Positions 1 through 10,716 of a stretch of DNA of 64,000 bases are shown piece after piece. Positions within the stretch are counted from its first letter, which is position 1; each line of letters opens with the position of its first letter. The stretch lies in the NCBI RefSeq assembly GCF_028649435.1, contig NZ_JAQSIN010000002.1. One strand, 5' to 3'. This stretch comes from Curvibacter microcysteis (lineage in GTDB: Bacteria; Pseudomonadota; Gammaproteobacteria; Burkholderiales; Burkholderiaceae_C). The notes below the pieces were generated by a model. The model saw only the letters and a program-made list of their open reading frames with translations, did not search any database and was not told where the DNA came from. Position numbers and translations under genes: made by a program.

Positions 1-112
1 TCAATGCCTGAGTGGGCGCCATGGCCAAGGACAGCGTTTGTCGTGGCGTTGGCAACTTCCCAACTTGTAAGCAGAGCGCTAGCATGGGGCTTTCCCGCTT
101 CAGTGAGCGAAC

Positions 113-2401
113 ATGCCCCCTGCGTTGCTTCCGCGAACGAAGGACGACGATGCCACGCTGGTTGCCTTGGTCAAGGTGGCTGGCTGGACCGTGCTCTTGG
201 CTGCGTTCGGCATCTTGCTGGCTTTGCTGAGCCAGGATGAGGTGCCCTGGCTTCACGTCTGGCTGCACCTCGGCGCGGTGTTGCTGGGCTTGGTCACGGT
301 GCTGGGTGTGGCGCGGGGGCGGGTGGTTTTTGCGGCCCGTTGCGTGGTCTGGGGCATGTGGGTGCTGGCGACCCTGGTCACCATCAACAACGGGGGGGTG
401 CGGGGCCCCAACCTGCTGAATTTTCTGGTCATGGTGGTGTTTGCGGGCTGGGTGCTGGGCATACGCGCCACGGTGGCCTTGACCCTGTGCACTGCGGGCC
501 TGTTTGGCGCGCTGCTGTGGGCTGACACCCAGGACCTGATTCCACCGGCGGATTTTGACAACCACATCGCCTACGGCATTTACCTGACCGGCATTTTGCT
601 GCTCACCGCCTACATGACCTTGATGTCTCGGCACAGCTACCTGGGGCAGTTGCAGCAGGTTCAGCGCACGGCGGCGGACTTGGCAGGCCGGGAGCTTGAG
701 TTGCGCAAGCTTCAACTGGCCGTGGAGCAAAGTCCGGAGTGCCTGGTCATCACCAACCTCGACCAGCGCATCGAGTACGCCAACCCGGCTTTTGAACACA
801 GCTTGGGATTGGGGCCTGGCCAGGCTCTGGGGGGGCTGTCCGGGGATGTATCCACCCGGGGCCTGAGTCCCGAGCAGCAGGCGGATCTCCAGGCAGCCCG
901 CCTGCAAGGCCAGACCTGGAGCGGCGAGTTGGTGCGGCACCGGCGCGATGGCCAGCCCGGCGTGGAATGGCTGGTGGTGGCACCGGTGCGGCAGCCCGAC
1001 GGCGCGGTCACCCATTGGGTGGAGATCAAGCACGACATCACGGAGCGGCGCCGTGCCGAGGCCGAAATTCACCGATTGGCCTACTTCGACAGCCTCACCG
1101 GCTTGCCCAACCGAGCCGCCTTGCTGGAGCGCTTGCAAGGACTCAGTGGGCGCGGGATGGTGCCGAGGCCTTTGCTGCAGCTGAACCTGGCGCGTTTTCG
1201 CACTTTCAACGAGGCCCGAGGCCATGCCGTGGGTGACCAATTGCTTTGCGCCGTGGCTCAGCGCTTGAGCGAGCACCTGCCCGAGGGCGCGCATGCGTAC
1301 CGCTTGGGGTCCGACGAATTTGCCATTCTTCTGCCCGCCCGCCCGGGGCAGGATGACACGGTGACCGCTGCGGATGCGCTGGCATTTGCTACGCAAGTGC
1401 ATGATCTTTTGCAAGCGCCTCTGAGTTTGGCGACAGCCGCTGGGGAGGGGCTGAGCCACGACAGTTGCCGCGTCGCCTGCAGCCTTGGGATCACCTTGTT
1501 TCCGCAGCACAAAGGCGATGGTCCGCTGGAAGGGCTGCGCCGCAGTGGGATGGCCTTGCACGATGCGCGGTCCCAGGGGGCTGGGCAAAGCTGCCTGTTC
1601 TCACCCGGCATGGCGGAAGTCGCTGAGCGCCGATTCACCCTGGAGCGGGAGCTGCGTCACGCCGTGGCGGCCGACGAGTTGGTGATTCATCTGCAGTCCC
1701 AGATCAACACCGACGGTCGTCTGTGTGGCGCCGAAGTGCTGGTGCGCTGGTTGCATCCGCAGCGTGGCCTGGTGCCACCTGGTGAGTTCATACCGGTGGC
1801 TGAAGAGTCCGGGCTGATCGTCGCGGTGGGCGATTGGGTGTTGTCGCGGGCCTGCCGCTGGTTGGCGCGGGAAGCGCCGCCTGTGCCAGGGTTTCGGTTG
1901 TCGGTCAACCTCAGCCCCCGGCAGTTCGCCCGCCCAGGCTTCGTCGAGCACCTGAAAGCTTGCTTGACCGAGAGCGGGGCGGACCCCGGGCAATTGACGC
2001 TCGAGGTGACTGAAGGCGTGGTGATCGGCGACTTCGAGGATGCCGTCGACAAGATGCGCCAACTGGCGGCCCTGGGCATTGAGTTTTCACTGGACGACTT
2101 TGGCACCGGCTATTCGTCGCTGGCCTATTTGAAGCGGCTGCCGATCCATGAACTCAAGATCGATAAAACCTTTGTTCAGTGTGCTCAAGACAGCCCGGAC
2201 GATGCGTCCCTTGTCGACAGCATTTTGTTGGTGGCTGAGCGCCTTCGGCTGCGTGTGGTGGCCGAAGGCGTGGAAACCCAGGCGCAGGCCGATTTCATGG
2301 CCCAGCGCTTGCCAGGCATTTTGTTTCAGGGCTATTGGTTGGGGCGCCCCATGCCCACCGAGCAGTGGCTCAACAGCGTTCGCGACTTGGCGCCGGGTTG
2401 A
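113..2401 (+). CDS. membrane-anchored PAS-GGDEF-EAL cyclic-di-GMP protein
   Basis: Cyclic-di-GMP turnover protein of 762 residues. Several hydrophobic segments fill about residues 20-190 and form a membrane anchor of unassigned type. A PAS domain follows (about 200-320), then a GGDEF domain (about 325-490) and a C-terminal EAL domain (about 510-755). The cyclase signature is GSDEF at 399-403, not GGDEF. The EAL motif reads EVL with the metal-binding Glu541 kept, and SVNLSPRQF, DDFGTGYSSL and VAEGVET are intact. Phosphodiesterase activity is therefore the safer prediction and cyclase activity is doubtful. The ATG at 113 has a GTGAG just upstream. It stands alone, 135 bp before the next gene. 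Confidence 0.9.
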   Translation: MPPALLPRTKDDDATLVALVKVAGWTVLLAAFGILLALLSQDEVPWLHVWLHLGAVLLGLVTVLGVARGRVVFAARCVVWGMWVLATLVTINNGGVRGPNLLNFLVMVVFAGWVLGIRATVALTLCTAGLFGALLWADTQDLIPPADFDNHIAYGIYLTGILLLTAYMTLMSRHSYLGQLQQVQRTAADLAGRELELRKLQLAVEQSPECLVITNLDQRIEYANPAFEHSLGLGPGQALGGLSGDVSTRGLSPEQQADLQAARLQGQTWSGELVRHRRDGQPGVEWLVVAPVRQPDGAVTHWVEIKHDITERRRAEAEIHRLAYFDSLTGLPNRAALLERLQGLSGRGMVPRPLLQLNLARFRTFNEARGHAVGDQLLCAVAQRLSEHLPEGAHAYRLGSDEFAILLPARPGQDDTVTAADALAFATQVHDLLQAPLSLATAAGEGLSHDSCRVACSLGITLFPQHKGDGPLEGLRRSGMALHDARSQGAGQSCLFSPGMAEVAERRFTLERELRHAVAADELVIHLQSQINTDGRLCGAEVLVRWLHPQRGLVPPGEFIPVAEESGLIVAVGDWVLSRACRWLAREAPPVPGFRLSVNLSPRQFARPGFVEHLKACLTESGADPGQLTLEVTEGVVIGDFEDAVDKMRQLAALGIEFSLDDFGTGYSSLAYLKRLPIHELKIDKTFVQCAQDSPDDASLVDSILLVAERLRLRVVAEGVETQAQADFMAQRLPGILFQGYWLGRPMPTEQWLNSVRDLAPG

Positions 2402-2462
2402 ATGCGCTGGCTGCGGTTGACCGCGCGGTTCGCAGCTTGGTGCTTCTTGGGCATAATTTAAC

Positions 2463-2476
2463 AAAGCAATTGCTTT
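2463..2476. promoter_or_regulatory. 14-bp perfect palindrome upstream of acyl-CoA dehydrogenase
   Basis: AAAGCAATTGCTTT is a perfect palindrome in an AT-rich patch between the GGDEF/EAL gene and the acyl-CoA dehydrogenase, 60 nt before the latter's ATG. It could be an operator. It could also act as a weak 5-bp hairpin terminator with loop AATT followed by TT. No regulator gene is adjacent, so the assignment is open. Confidence 0.25.
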
Positions 2477-2536
2477 TTAAAAATAGACTGCACTGCGCCC
2501 TCCAGGTGACGTGCGGCCCCCTTAGGAGACAAGACC

Positions 2537-3700
2537 ATGATCGAACGCAGCCTGTTCAGCCCTGAGCACGAGGCTTTTCGCGACAGCTTCCGGCGCTTTT
2601 GCCTGCAGGAGATCGCGCCCCACCACGCGGCCTGGGAGGAGCAGGGCTATGTGGACCGCGAGGTCTGGCGCAAGGCCGGCGAGAACGGTTTTTTGTGCAT
2701 GTCCCTGCCCGAGGCCTACGGGGGCGCGGGGGCGGACCGCCGCTACTCGGTGGCGCAGATGGAGGAGCTTTCCGCCGGCGGCTACAGCGGCATCGGCTTT
2801 GGCCTGCACAGCGAGATCGTCGCCCCTTACCTGCTGCACTACGGCACCGAGGCCCAAAAACAGCGCTACCTGCCGCGCCTGGCCCGCGGTGAGATGGTGG
2901 GCGCCATCGCCATGAGTGAGCCCGCGGCGGGCAGCGACCTGCAAGGCATCAAGACCACCGCGCTGCAGCAAGCCGATGGCAGCTACCTGCTCAATGGCAG
3001 CAAGACCTTCATCACCAACGGCTGGCATGCCGACTTGGTGATCGTCGTGGCCAAGACCAACCCGAACGCGGGCGCCAAGGGCACCAGCCTGTTTTTGGTC
3101 GAACAGGGCATGCCGGGTTTTGAAAAAGGGCAGCGCTTGAAGAAGTTGGGCCTGAAGGCACAGGACACCTCGGAGCTGTTCTTCAACAATGTCCGAGTGC
3201 CGGCCGACCATCTGCTGGGCGGTGAGGCCCAGCTCAACCGGGGTTTCATTGGCCTGATGGAGCAGTTGCCTTGGGAGCGCCTGCAGATTGCCATCGGTGC
3301 CGTGGCCGCCGCGCAGGCAGCCATCGGCTGGACCTTGGACTATGTGCAGCAGCGCCAGGTCTTTGGTCAGAGTGTGGCCGCTTTCCAGAACAGCCGCTAC
3401 ACCCTGGCCGAATTGCAGACCGAGGTGCAGGTGGCGCGCGTGTTTGTCGACAAATGCGTGGAGTTGTTAGAGGCGGGCCAGCTCGACACCGCCACGGCCA
3501 GCATGGCCAAGTACTGGTGCTCTGACCTGCAATGCAAGGTCATGGATGAATGCGTGCAGTTGCACGGCGGCTATGGCTACATGTGGGAGTACCCCATCAC
3601 CCGCGCCTACGCGGATGCGCGCGTGCAGCGCATTTACGGCGGCACCAACGAGATCATGAAAGAGGTCATCGCCCGCTCCATGGGCCTGGGCGGGCGCTGA
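2537..3700 (+). CDS. acyl-CoA dehydrogenase, long-chain/isovaleryl type
   Basis: FAD-dependent flavoenzyme of 387 residues that introduces an alpha-beta double bond into an acyl-CoA thioester. The N-terminal helical, central beta and C-terminal helical domains are all present, with MSEPAAGSD in the FAD/substrate region. The usual YEGT catalytic glutamate position is a glycine here (YGGTNEIM). A helix-G glutamate sits in PWERLQ (Glu247), where long-chain and isovaleryl dehydrogenases carry their base. That argues for a long-chain or branched-chain substrate. The start is fixed by TTAGGAGA 7 nt upstream of the ATG. There is no electron-transfer flavoprotein or ligase gene beside it, so the pathway cannot be read from context. 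Confidence 0.92.
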   Translation: MIERSLFSPEHEAFRDSFRRFCLQEIAPHHAAWEEQGYVDREVWRKAGENGFLCMSLPEAYGGAGADRRYSVAQMEELSAGGYSGIGFGLHSEIVAPYLLHYGTEAQKQRYLPRLARGEMVGAIAMSEPAAGSDLQGIKTTALQQADGSYLLNGSKTFITNGWHADLVIVVAKTNPNAGAKGTSLFLVEQGMPGFEKGQRLKKLGLKAQDTSELFFNNVRVPADHLLGGEAQLNRGFIGLMEQLPWERLQIAIGAVAAAQAAIGWTLDYVQQRQVFGQSVAAFQNSRYTLAELQTEVQVARVFVDKCVELLEAGQLDTATASMAKYWCSDLQCKVMDECVQLHGGYGYMWEYPITRAYADARVQRIYGGTNEIMKEVIARSMGLGGR

Positions 3701-3717
3701 GCTGCGGGAGGTGCTGT

Positions 3718-3736
3718 CAGCCCACGTGGTGGGCTG
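3718..3736. terminator. hairpin between convergent genes
   Basis: CAGCCCAC and GTGGGCTG form an 8-bp stem with loop GTG, between the converging acyl-CoA dehydrogenase and the DUF1080 lipoprotein. There is no T-tract on either side, so it may be only a Rho-assisted or weak terminator. Confidence 0.35.
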
Positions 3737-3743
3737 GGCCGGC

Positions 3744-4340
3744 TCAGAGTGCTTTGATCTCGACCTTGCGGAATTTGACCGTGCCACGGCCCCATTGCAG
3801 CGCCACGGGGCCCTTGCTGAGCTGGCGGTCCTGCACATCGGCGGTTTTTTGGCCATTCAGCACAAAAGTGAGTTGTGGTCCTTTGGCCGTGATTTCCAGG
3901 GTGTTCCAGCGCCCGCCCGCCTTGGGCATGGGGTTGACCTTGGCAATGTTGACGATCGCGCCCGTGCCATAGCTTGGGTCCGGACGTTGGTCGAACAGAT
4001 TGGCCTCGTAACAGGTTTTGTCGTTGATGTTCTTGGGTTCGGCGCAGCGGAAGAAGATGCCGCTGTTGGCGTCGTCACTGACCCAGACCTCGGCCCGGAT
4101 CACGAAGTCCTGGTAGGACTCCCGGGTCACCAAGTAAGCCGGCACCTTGCCGCCCTGGTCAGCGGCCAGCACCCCATCAACCAGGGTCCAGTTGGCTTCT
4201 GCCACCCGCTCAAATGCGCCCAAGCCCTGGGCTGAGCCGAGCAGGGGGGTGAAACCGGCGTTGGGACCATGGCTGGCGCAGCCCGTCAAGGTCAGCGCGG
4301 TGATGGCGGCAGCGGCAGCGCTCCAGCGAACGATGTTCAT
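3744..4340 (-). CDS. DUF1080 family lipoprotein
   Basis: Secreted lipoprotein of 198 residues. The N-terminus is a signal peptide ending in a lipobox (LTGC, lipidated Cys about residue 21). The rest matches the DUF1080/PF06439 fold, a laminin-G-like beta sandwich also called 3-keto-disaccharide hydrolase. Visible family features are VPAYLVTRESYQDF, a SGIFFRC strand and RWNTLEI near the C-terminus. Members bind or hydrolyse carbohydrates, but no catalytic residue can be assigned here. It is monocistronic and converges with the acyl-CoA dehydrogenase. Its ligand is unknown. Confidence 0.8.
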   Translation of the reverse strand: MNIVRWSAAAAAITALTLTGCASHGPNAGFTPLLGSAQGLGAFERVAEANWTLVDGVLAADQGGKVPAYLVTRESYQDFVIRAEVWVSDDANSGIFFRCAEPKNINDKTCYEANLFDQRPDPSYGTGAIVNIAKVNPMPKAGGRWNTLEITAKGPQLTFVLNGQKTADVQDRQLSKGPVALQWGRGTVKFRKVEIKAL

Positions 4341-4553
4341 GCAGTGATCTCCTCTTTGATGCCCTCGGACTGGGGCCGACGCAGCATACAGCCGGCCAGA
4401 CGAACCGGCTATGCGGTTTTAGCCGGGTCTTAAGCTTTGATTCAGGTCAGTGATGTGCTAAGTGCACGCGGCACCCTGATTTTTCTCAAGGCTGGCGCAG
4501 AGCCGGGTCCCACAGTGGAGGCATCTGTTGACCATTGAGCAAAGAGGTGCCCC

Positions 4554-4685
4554 ATGAAGCTGTTCCACGACCTGATCTCCACCGACTATGGGCTGATGAG
4601 CCTGATCGGCATCCTGTTCATGCTGGGCATGGGCGTGTTCTTTCTGCGCCTGTTCCTCAACAAGATCGGTCACGGGCCGCGCTGA
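4554..4685 (+). CDS. DUF3149 small membrane protein
   Basis: A 43-residue protein beginning MKLFHDLIST. Its single hydrophobic helix spans about residues 14-36, and the C-terminus is short and basic (NKIGHGPR). Size, the opening pattern and the helix match the DUF3149 family of tiny inner-membrane proteins common in betaproteobacteria, whose role is unknown. An AAAGAGG ribosome-binding site lies 6 nt before the ATG, which supports real translation. It sits alone between two minus-strand genes. Overlapping longer reading frames on both strands are shadows. Confidence 0.75.
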   Translation: MKLFHDLISTDYGLMSLIGILFMLGMGVFFLRLFLNKIGHGPR

Positions 4686-4717
4686 GCGCATCACCAGGGC
4701 CCAGTTGCGGGCCGGGC

Positions 4718-5374
4718 TCAGTCGCCCAGGTCGATGCAGGTGCTCAGTGGCACCCCGGCGGGCGCGGTGTAAGCAGCCAGCACCCAGGCGCGCTGGGGGT
4801 GTTGGGCCGCGTCTTGCAGCAGTTCGCGCAGGAAATCGATCGAGTTCCTGTCCAGCGCCGCAAAGGGCTCGTCCATGAGGGTCAGCGCACAGCCGCAGGC
4901 CAGGGCGGCCGCCAGCCAGACTTTGCGCCGGGTACCGGTGGAGAGCATGTAGAGCGACTTGTCCAGGTGCTGGGCCAGGTCCAGTCCTTCCACCAGGTCG
5001 CTCAGGGCCGCATCGCTGAAGCTGGCGTGGCGCTGGCGCGCCAGTTCAAAGCACTGGGCGGGCCGCCAGTCATCCTGACCCTCGGTCTGGTGGGGAAACC
5101 AGGCCACCTGGGGGCGCCAGGCGCTGGGGGCGGCTTGGGGCGCCGCCCATGCCAAATTGCCCAGTTGGAGTTGGCCGTGCTGAGGAGTGAGTTCACCGGC
5201 CAACAAGCGCAGCAGGCTGGTCTTGCCCCGGCTTTCGCCCCCCCCAATCCAGGCCACGCCGGGGGCAATGGTGGCGCCGAGCCCACGGAAGACGGGCACG
5301 GCAGGCTGGCGCGCCGCAGCAGGGTAGGCCAGGTGGAGGTCGCGGATCTGCAGCAAAGAAGATGACGGGGTCAT
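4718..5374 (-). CDS. orphan ABC transporter ATP-binding protein, degenerate
   Basis: ABC-type ATPase of 218 residues. The Walker A reads GGGESRGKTS and the Walker B is LTLMDEPFAALD. The signature is LSTGT instead of LSGGQ. The expected H-loop histidine appears replaced (VLAAYTAP has Tyr). The small size and LxxGTRRKV pattern recall CcmA-like or ABC-2 export ATPases. No permease or substrate-binding gene is adjacent; the only close neighbour is the divergent radical SAM gene about 105 bp away. It may pair with a permease encoded elsewhere, or be a degraded or non-transport ATPase. No clear ribosome-binding site precedes the ATG. Confidence 0.75.
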   Translation of the reverse strand: MTPSSSLLQIRDLHLAYPAAARQPAVPVFRGLGATIAPGVAWIGGGESRGKTSLLRLLAGELTPQHGQLQLGNLAWAAPQAAPSAWRPQVAWFPHQTEGQDDWRPAQCFELARQRHASFSDAALSDLVEGLDLAQHLDKSLYMLSTGTRRKVWLAAALACGCALTLMDEPFAALDRNSIDFLRELLQDAAQHPQRAWVLAAYTAPAGVPLSTCIDLGD

Positions 5375-5479
5375 GGTGGCGTGGTGAAGTCAGGGAATGC
5401 GGCTACGCCTATGATCATCGCATCCACAGACGCCTGTTTTCAGTCGCGTCTTCTTCGTTCCTTGCCCCGTTCTTCGCTC

Positions 5480-7393
5480 ATGTCTGCTGCTCCCGTTCGC
5501 GTTTTGGCGCTCATCCCCCCGATGACGCAGCTCAACACGCCTTACCCCTCCACCGCTTATTTGACGGGTTTTTTGCGTGCCCAGGGGGTGCAGGCCGTGC
5601 AGGAGGACCTGGCTTTGGCGCTGGTACTGCAGCTGTTTTCGCCAGTCGGTTTGCAGCAGGTGCGAGCCCACATCGAGGCGGAGCCTGACCGCCCCCAGAC
5701 CGCGCGGGTGCAGTTGTTCCTGTCTCAGTTTGACCGTTACCTGGCCACCCTGGCGCCGACCATGGCTTTCTTGCAGGGCCGGGACTTGACCCTCGCACAC
5801 CGCATTGCCAGCCGGCAGTTTTTGCCCGAGGGGCCGCGCTTTGAGTCGCTGGAGGTGTATCTGGCCGAGGAGGGCGAAGACCCCTTGGCCTGGGCTTTCG
5901 GTGCCTTGGGTCAGCAAGACCGCGCCCGCCACCTGGCCACGCTGTACCTCAATGACCTGGCCGACGTGCTGCGCGATGCGGTCGACCCGCGCTTTGAGTT
6001 TGTGCGCTATGCCGAGTCGCTGGCCGCGGCTCAGCCCACCTTCGACCCGCTGGCCCAGGCGCTGGCCGATCCGCACAACCTGGTGGACCGCACCTTGCAC
6101 GCCTTGACCCTGGCGGCTGTCGAACGCCATGCGCCCACCGTGGTGCTGGTGTCCGTGCCCTTCCCGGGGGCGGTCTATGCGGCGTTTCGCATGGCCCAGA
6201 GCATCAAGGCGCAGCACCCGCACACCGTGACGGTGCTGGGCGGTGGCTTTGTCAACACCGAGCTGCGCGAACTGGCCGACCCCCGCGTGTTCGACTACTT
6301 TGATTTTGTGACCCTGGACGCCGGCGAGCGCCCCTTGCTGGCTTTGCTGGAGCATGTGCAGGGCCGGCGCTCGCAGCAGCGCCTGGTGCGCACCTTTGTG
6401 CGTGATGCCGACAGCGCTGCGGTGCGCTGGATCAACTTCGCTGAGCCCGACGTGCCTTTCGAACAGGTCGGCACCCCAACCTGGGACGGCTTGCCGCTGC
6501 AGCACTACCTGTCGCTGCTGGACATGCTCAACCCCATGCACCGGCTTTGGAGTGACGGGCGCTGGAACAAGCTCACCGTGGCGCATGGCTGCTACTGGAA
6601 GAAATGCAGCTTTTGCGACGTCAGTCTCGACTACATCTCGCGCTACGAGACCGCCAGTGCCGCCACCCTGGTGGACCGCATCGAAGCCATCGTGGCCGAG
6701 ACCGGTCAGACCGGGTTTCACTTTGTGGACGAGGCCGCGCCGCCCAAGTCGCTCAAAGCCCTGGCGCAGGAACTGCAGCAGCGTGGCACCTCCATCTCCT
6801 GGTGGGGCAACATCCGCTTTGAGAAGTCCTTCACGCCCGAGCTTTGCCAGCAATTGGCCGACAGTGGCTGCATCGCCATCTCCGGCGGGCTGGAGGTGGC
6901 CTCGGACCGCTTGCTGACGCTGATGAAGAAAGGCGTCTCGGTCGAGCAGGTCGCGCGGGTCACGCGCAGCCTCACGGACGCGGGCATCCTGGTCCATGCC
7001 TACCTGATGTACGGCTTTCCGACCCAGACCGTGCAGGACACGGTGGATGCCTTGGAGTATGTCCGCCAGCTGTTTGAGAACGGGTGCATCCAATCAGGCT
7101 TCTGGCACCGCTTTGTGTGCACCGTGCATTCCCCGGTGGGCCAGCACCCGGAGGACTATGGCGTGACCCTGGTGCCGCTGCCGCCAGGGCAGTTTGCGCG
7201 CAACGACATCGCCTTCCGCGACCCCAGCGGTGTGGACCACGATGCCCTGGGCGTCGGTCTCAAGAAGGCCATTTACAACTACATGCATGGCATTGGCCTG
7301 GACCAGGATGTGCGGAACTGGTTTGACTTCCATGTGCCTAAAACCACGGTCAAACGCCATCACATTGCACGGGCCTTGGCGGCGCGGGCTTGA
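5480..7393 (+). CDS. B12-binding-domain radical SAM protein
   Basis: Protein of about 637 residues. The N-terminal half looks like a cobalamin-binding Rossmann domain (opening VRVLALIPPMTQLNTPYPS; VTVLGGGFVNTE near residue 255). The C-terminal half is a radical SAM domain whose cluster motif is Cys371-X4-Cys376-X2-Cys379 (CYWKKCSFC), longer by one than the usual CX3CX2C. Later SISWWGNIRF and AISGGLEVASDRLL fit the SAM barrel. Such proteins do radical methylation, rearrangement or ring chemistry; the substrate is not deducible. The start is placed at the ATG preceding the conserved opening. An in-frame extension to 5381 exists but looks non-coding. Confidence 0.8.
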   Translation: MSAAPVRVLALIPPMTQLNTPYPSTAYLTGFLRAQGVQAVQEDLALALVLQLFSPVGLQQVRAHIEAEPDRPQTARVQLFLSQFDRYLATLAPTMAFLQGRDLTLAHRIASRQFLPEGPRFESLEVYLAEEGEDPLAWAFGALGQQDRARHLATLYLNDLADVLRDAVDPRFEFVRYAESLAAAQPTFDPLAQALADPHNLVDRTLHALTLAAVERHAPTVVLVSVPFPGAVYAAFRMAQSIKAQHPHTVTVLGGGFVNTELRELADPRVFDYFDFVTLDAGERPLLALLEHVQGRRSQQRLVRTFVRDADSAAVRWINFAEPDVPFEQVGTPTWDGLPLQHYLSLLDMLNPMHRLWSDGRWNKLTVAHGCYWKKCSFCDVSLDYISRYETASAATLVDRIEAIVAETGQTGFHFVDEAAPPKSLKALAQELQQRGTSISWWGNIRFEKSFTPELCQQLADSGCIAISGGLEVASDRLLTLMKKGVSVEQVARVTRSLTDAGILVHAYLMYGFPTQTVQDTVDALEYVRQLFENGCIQSGFWHRFVCTVHSPVGQHPEDYGVTLVPLPPGQFARNDIAFRDPSGVDHDALGVGLKKAIYNYMHGIGLDQDVRNWFDFHVPKTTVKRHHIARALAARA

Positions 7394-7427
7394 GGGGGCC
7401 ACCCTCCGGCCAGGGGCTTAGCGGGTT

Positions 7428-7479
7428 TATCAACTGATAGTCAATGCTGATTTTCCAGGTTAAAAATCACATTAACTGG
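7428..7479. promoter_or_regulatory. inverted repeats upstream of SnoaL-like gene
   Basis: The AT-rich spacer before the SnoaL-like gene carries TATCA-AC-TGATA (7428-7439). It also carries CCAGgTTAA-N8-TTAACTGG (7455-7479), where the lower-case g is a one-base bulge. Both could be operator half-site pairs, or the second could be a terminator for the radical SAM gene, though no T-tract follows. No neighbouring regulator gene identifies the binding protein. Confidence 0.3.
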
Positions 7480-7541
7480 TTTGTTGATTATTTCGATCGA
7501 TTTAGGGAGAATTCGGCGTCCCGAACGAAGGAGTCTCCCCC

Positions 7542-8057
7542 ATGTCACTGAGTTCCCGTGCCGCTTGGATCCAGGCGTCCGCCGCCGATGAGGGCAGCAC
7601 GGCGCGCACACGCCAAGCCTTGGCCCATTACTTTGGCCAGGTCGAGGCCCGCGCACCCGGTGCGGTCATGGCGGCCCTGTTCACCGAGGACTTGGTTTTT
7701 GACATCCCGAGCCCCTCGGTTGCCATTCCCTGGTCGGGGTCCCTGCGCACGCGTGAGCAGTTGGCCGATTTCATTGACAGCTACCGCGCCGGCGTGGTGC
7801 CGCTGCGCTTTGAGTTGAAGCAGTTCATCGTGGAGGGCTCGCACGCCATCGTTCTGGGGGAGTTGACTCTCTGGCTGCGCGAGACACGCCATTACCTCCA
7901 TGCCGAATTCGCGTCGCATTACACCTTGCGGGACGACCTGATCAGCCAGCTCAAGATTTACGAACGAACCCGTGCCTTGGGCACCGCCGAGCAGACCGCC
8001 TTGAACCTGCCCGACGACCCAGAGGCGCTGTCCTTGACGGTGGGTGGCAGGTACTGA
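7542..8057 (+). CDS. SnoaL-like / NTF2-fold protein
   Basis: A 171-residue soluble protein with the cone-shaped NTF2/SnoaL fold pattern. An N-terminal helix (RQALAHYFGQVEAR) is followed by FTEDLVFDIPSP, a HYLHAEFASHYTLRDD strand pair and ISQLKIYERT. Members include ketosteroid isomerases, limonene epoxide hydrolases and many orphan proteins. No catalytic dyad can be confidently assigned, so function is unknown. A GAAGGAGT ribosome-binding site sits 9 nt before the ATG. It is flanked by same-strand genes with separate spacers and is probably monocistronic. Confidence 0.75.
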   Translation: MSLSSRAAWIQASAADEGSTARTRQALAHYFGQVEARAPGAVMAALFTEDLVFDIPSPSVAIPWSGSLRTREQLADFIDSYRAGVVPLRFELKQFIVEGSHAIVLGELTLWLRETRHYLHAEFASHYTLRDDLISQLKIYERTRALGTAEQTALNLPDDPEALSLTVGGRY

Positions 8058-8184
8058 GCCGCTGCGGCCCAGAGGCTCGCCCAGCCTGCCAGGGGCGGTG
8101 AATTAGCCCTGCAACACGTACTGACAAGTGCAGGCCAGGCGACCCGACCGGTAAAATGAAGGGTTACCCCCAAGAAGCACCTGC

Positions 8185-10596
<2,412 letters not shown>

Positions 10597-10716
10597 GCCT
10601 GTGCCGGAATCTGCCGACGCCTGGGGGAACTCGGGGTTTGGCCGGTCGAGTTGAAGCGAAAGCGGGCGCCTGCCCGCCCCTAGGATGGCAGGCTTCAACT
10701 TTCGCCAGGCGACGCC

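Noticed and set aside
5381..5479. Extended N-terminus for the B12 radical SAM protein
   Set aside because: The extra 33 residues show no family-like sequence; the ATG at 5480 is followed directly by the expected opening.
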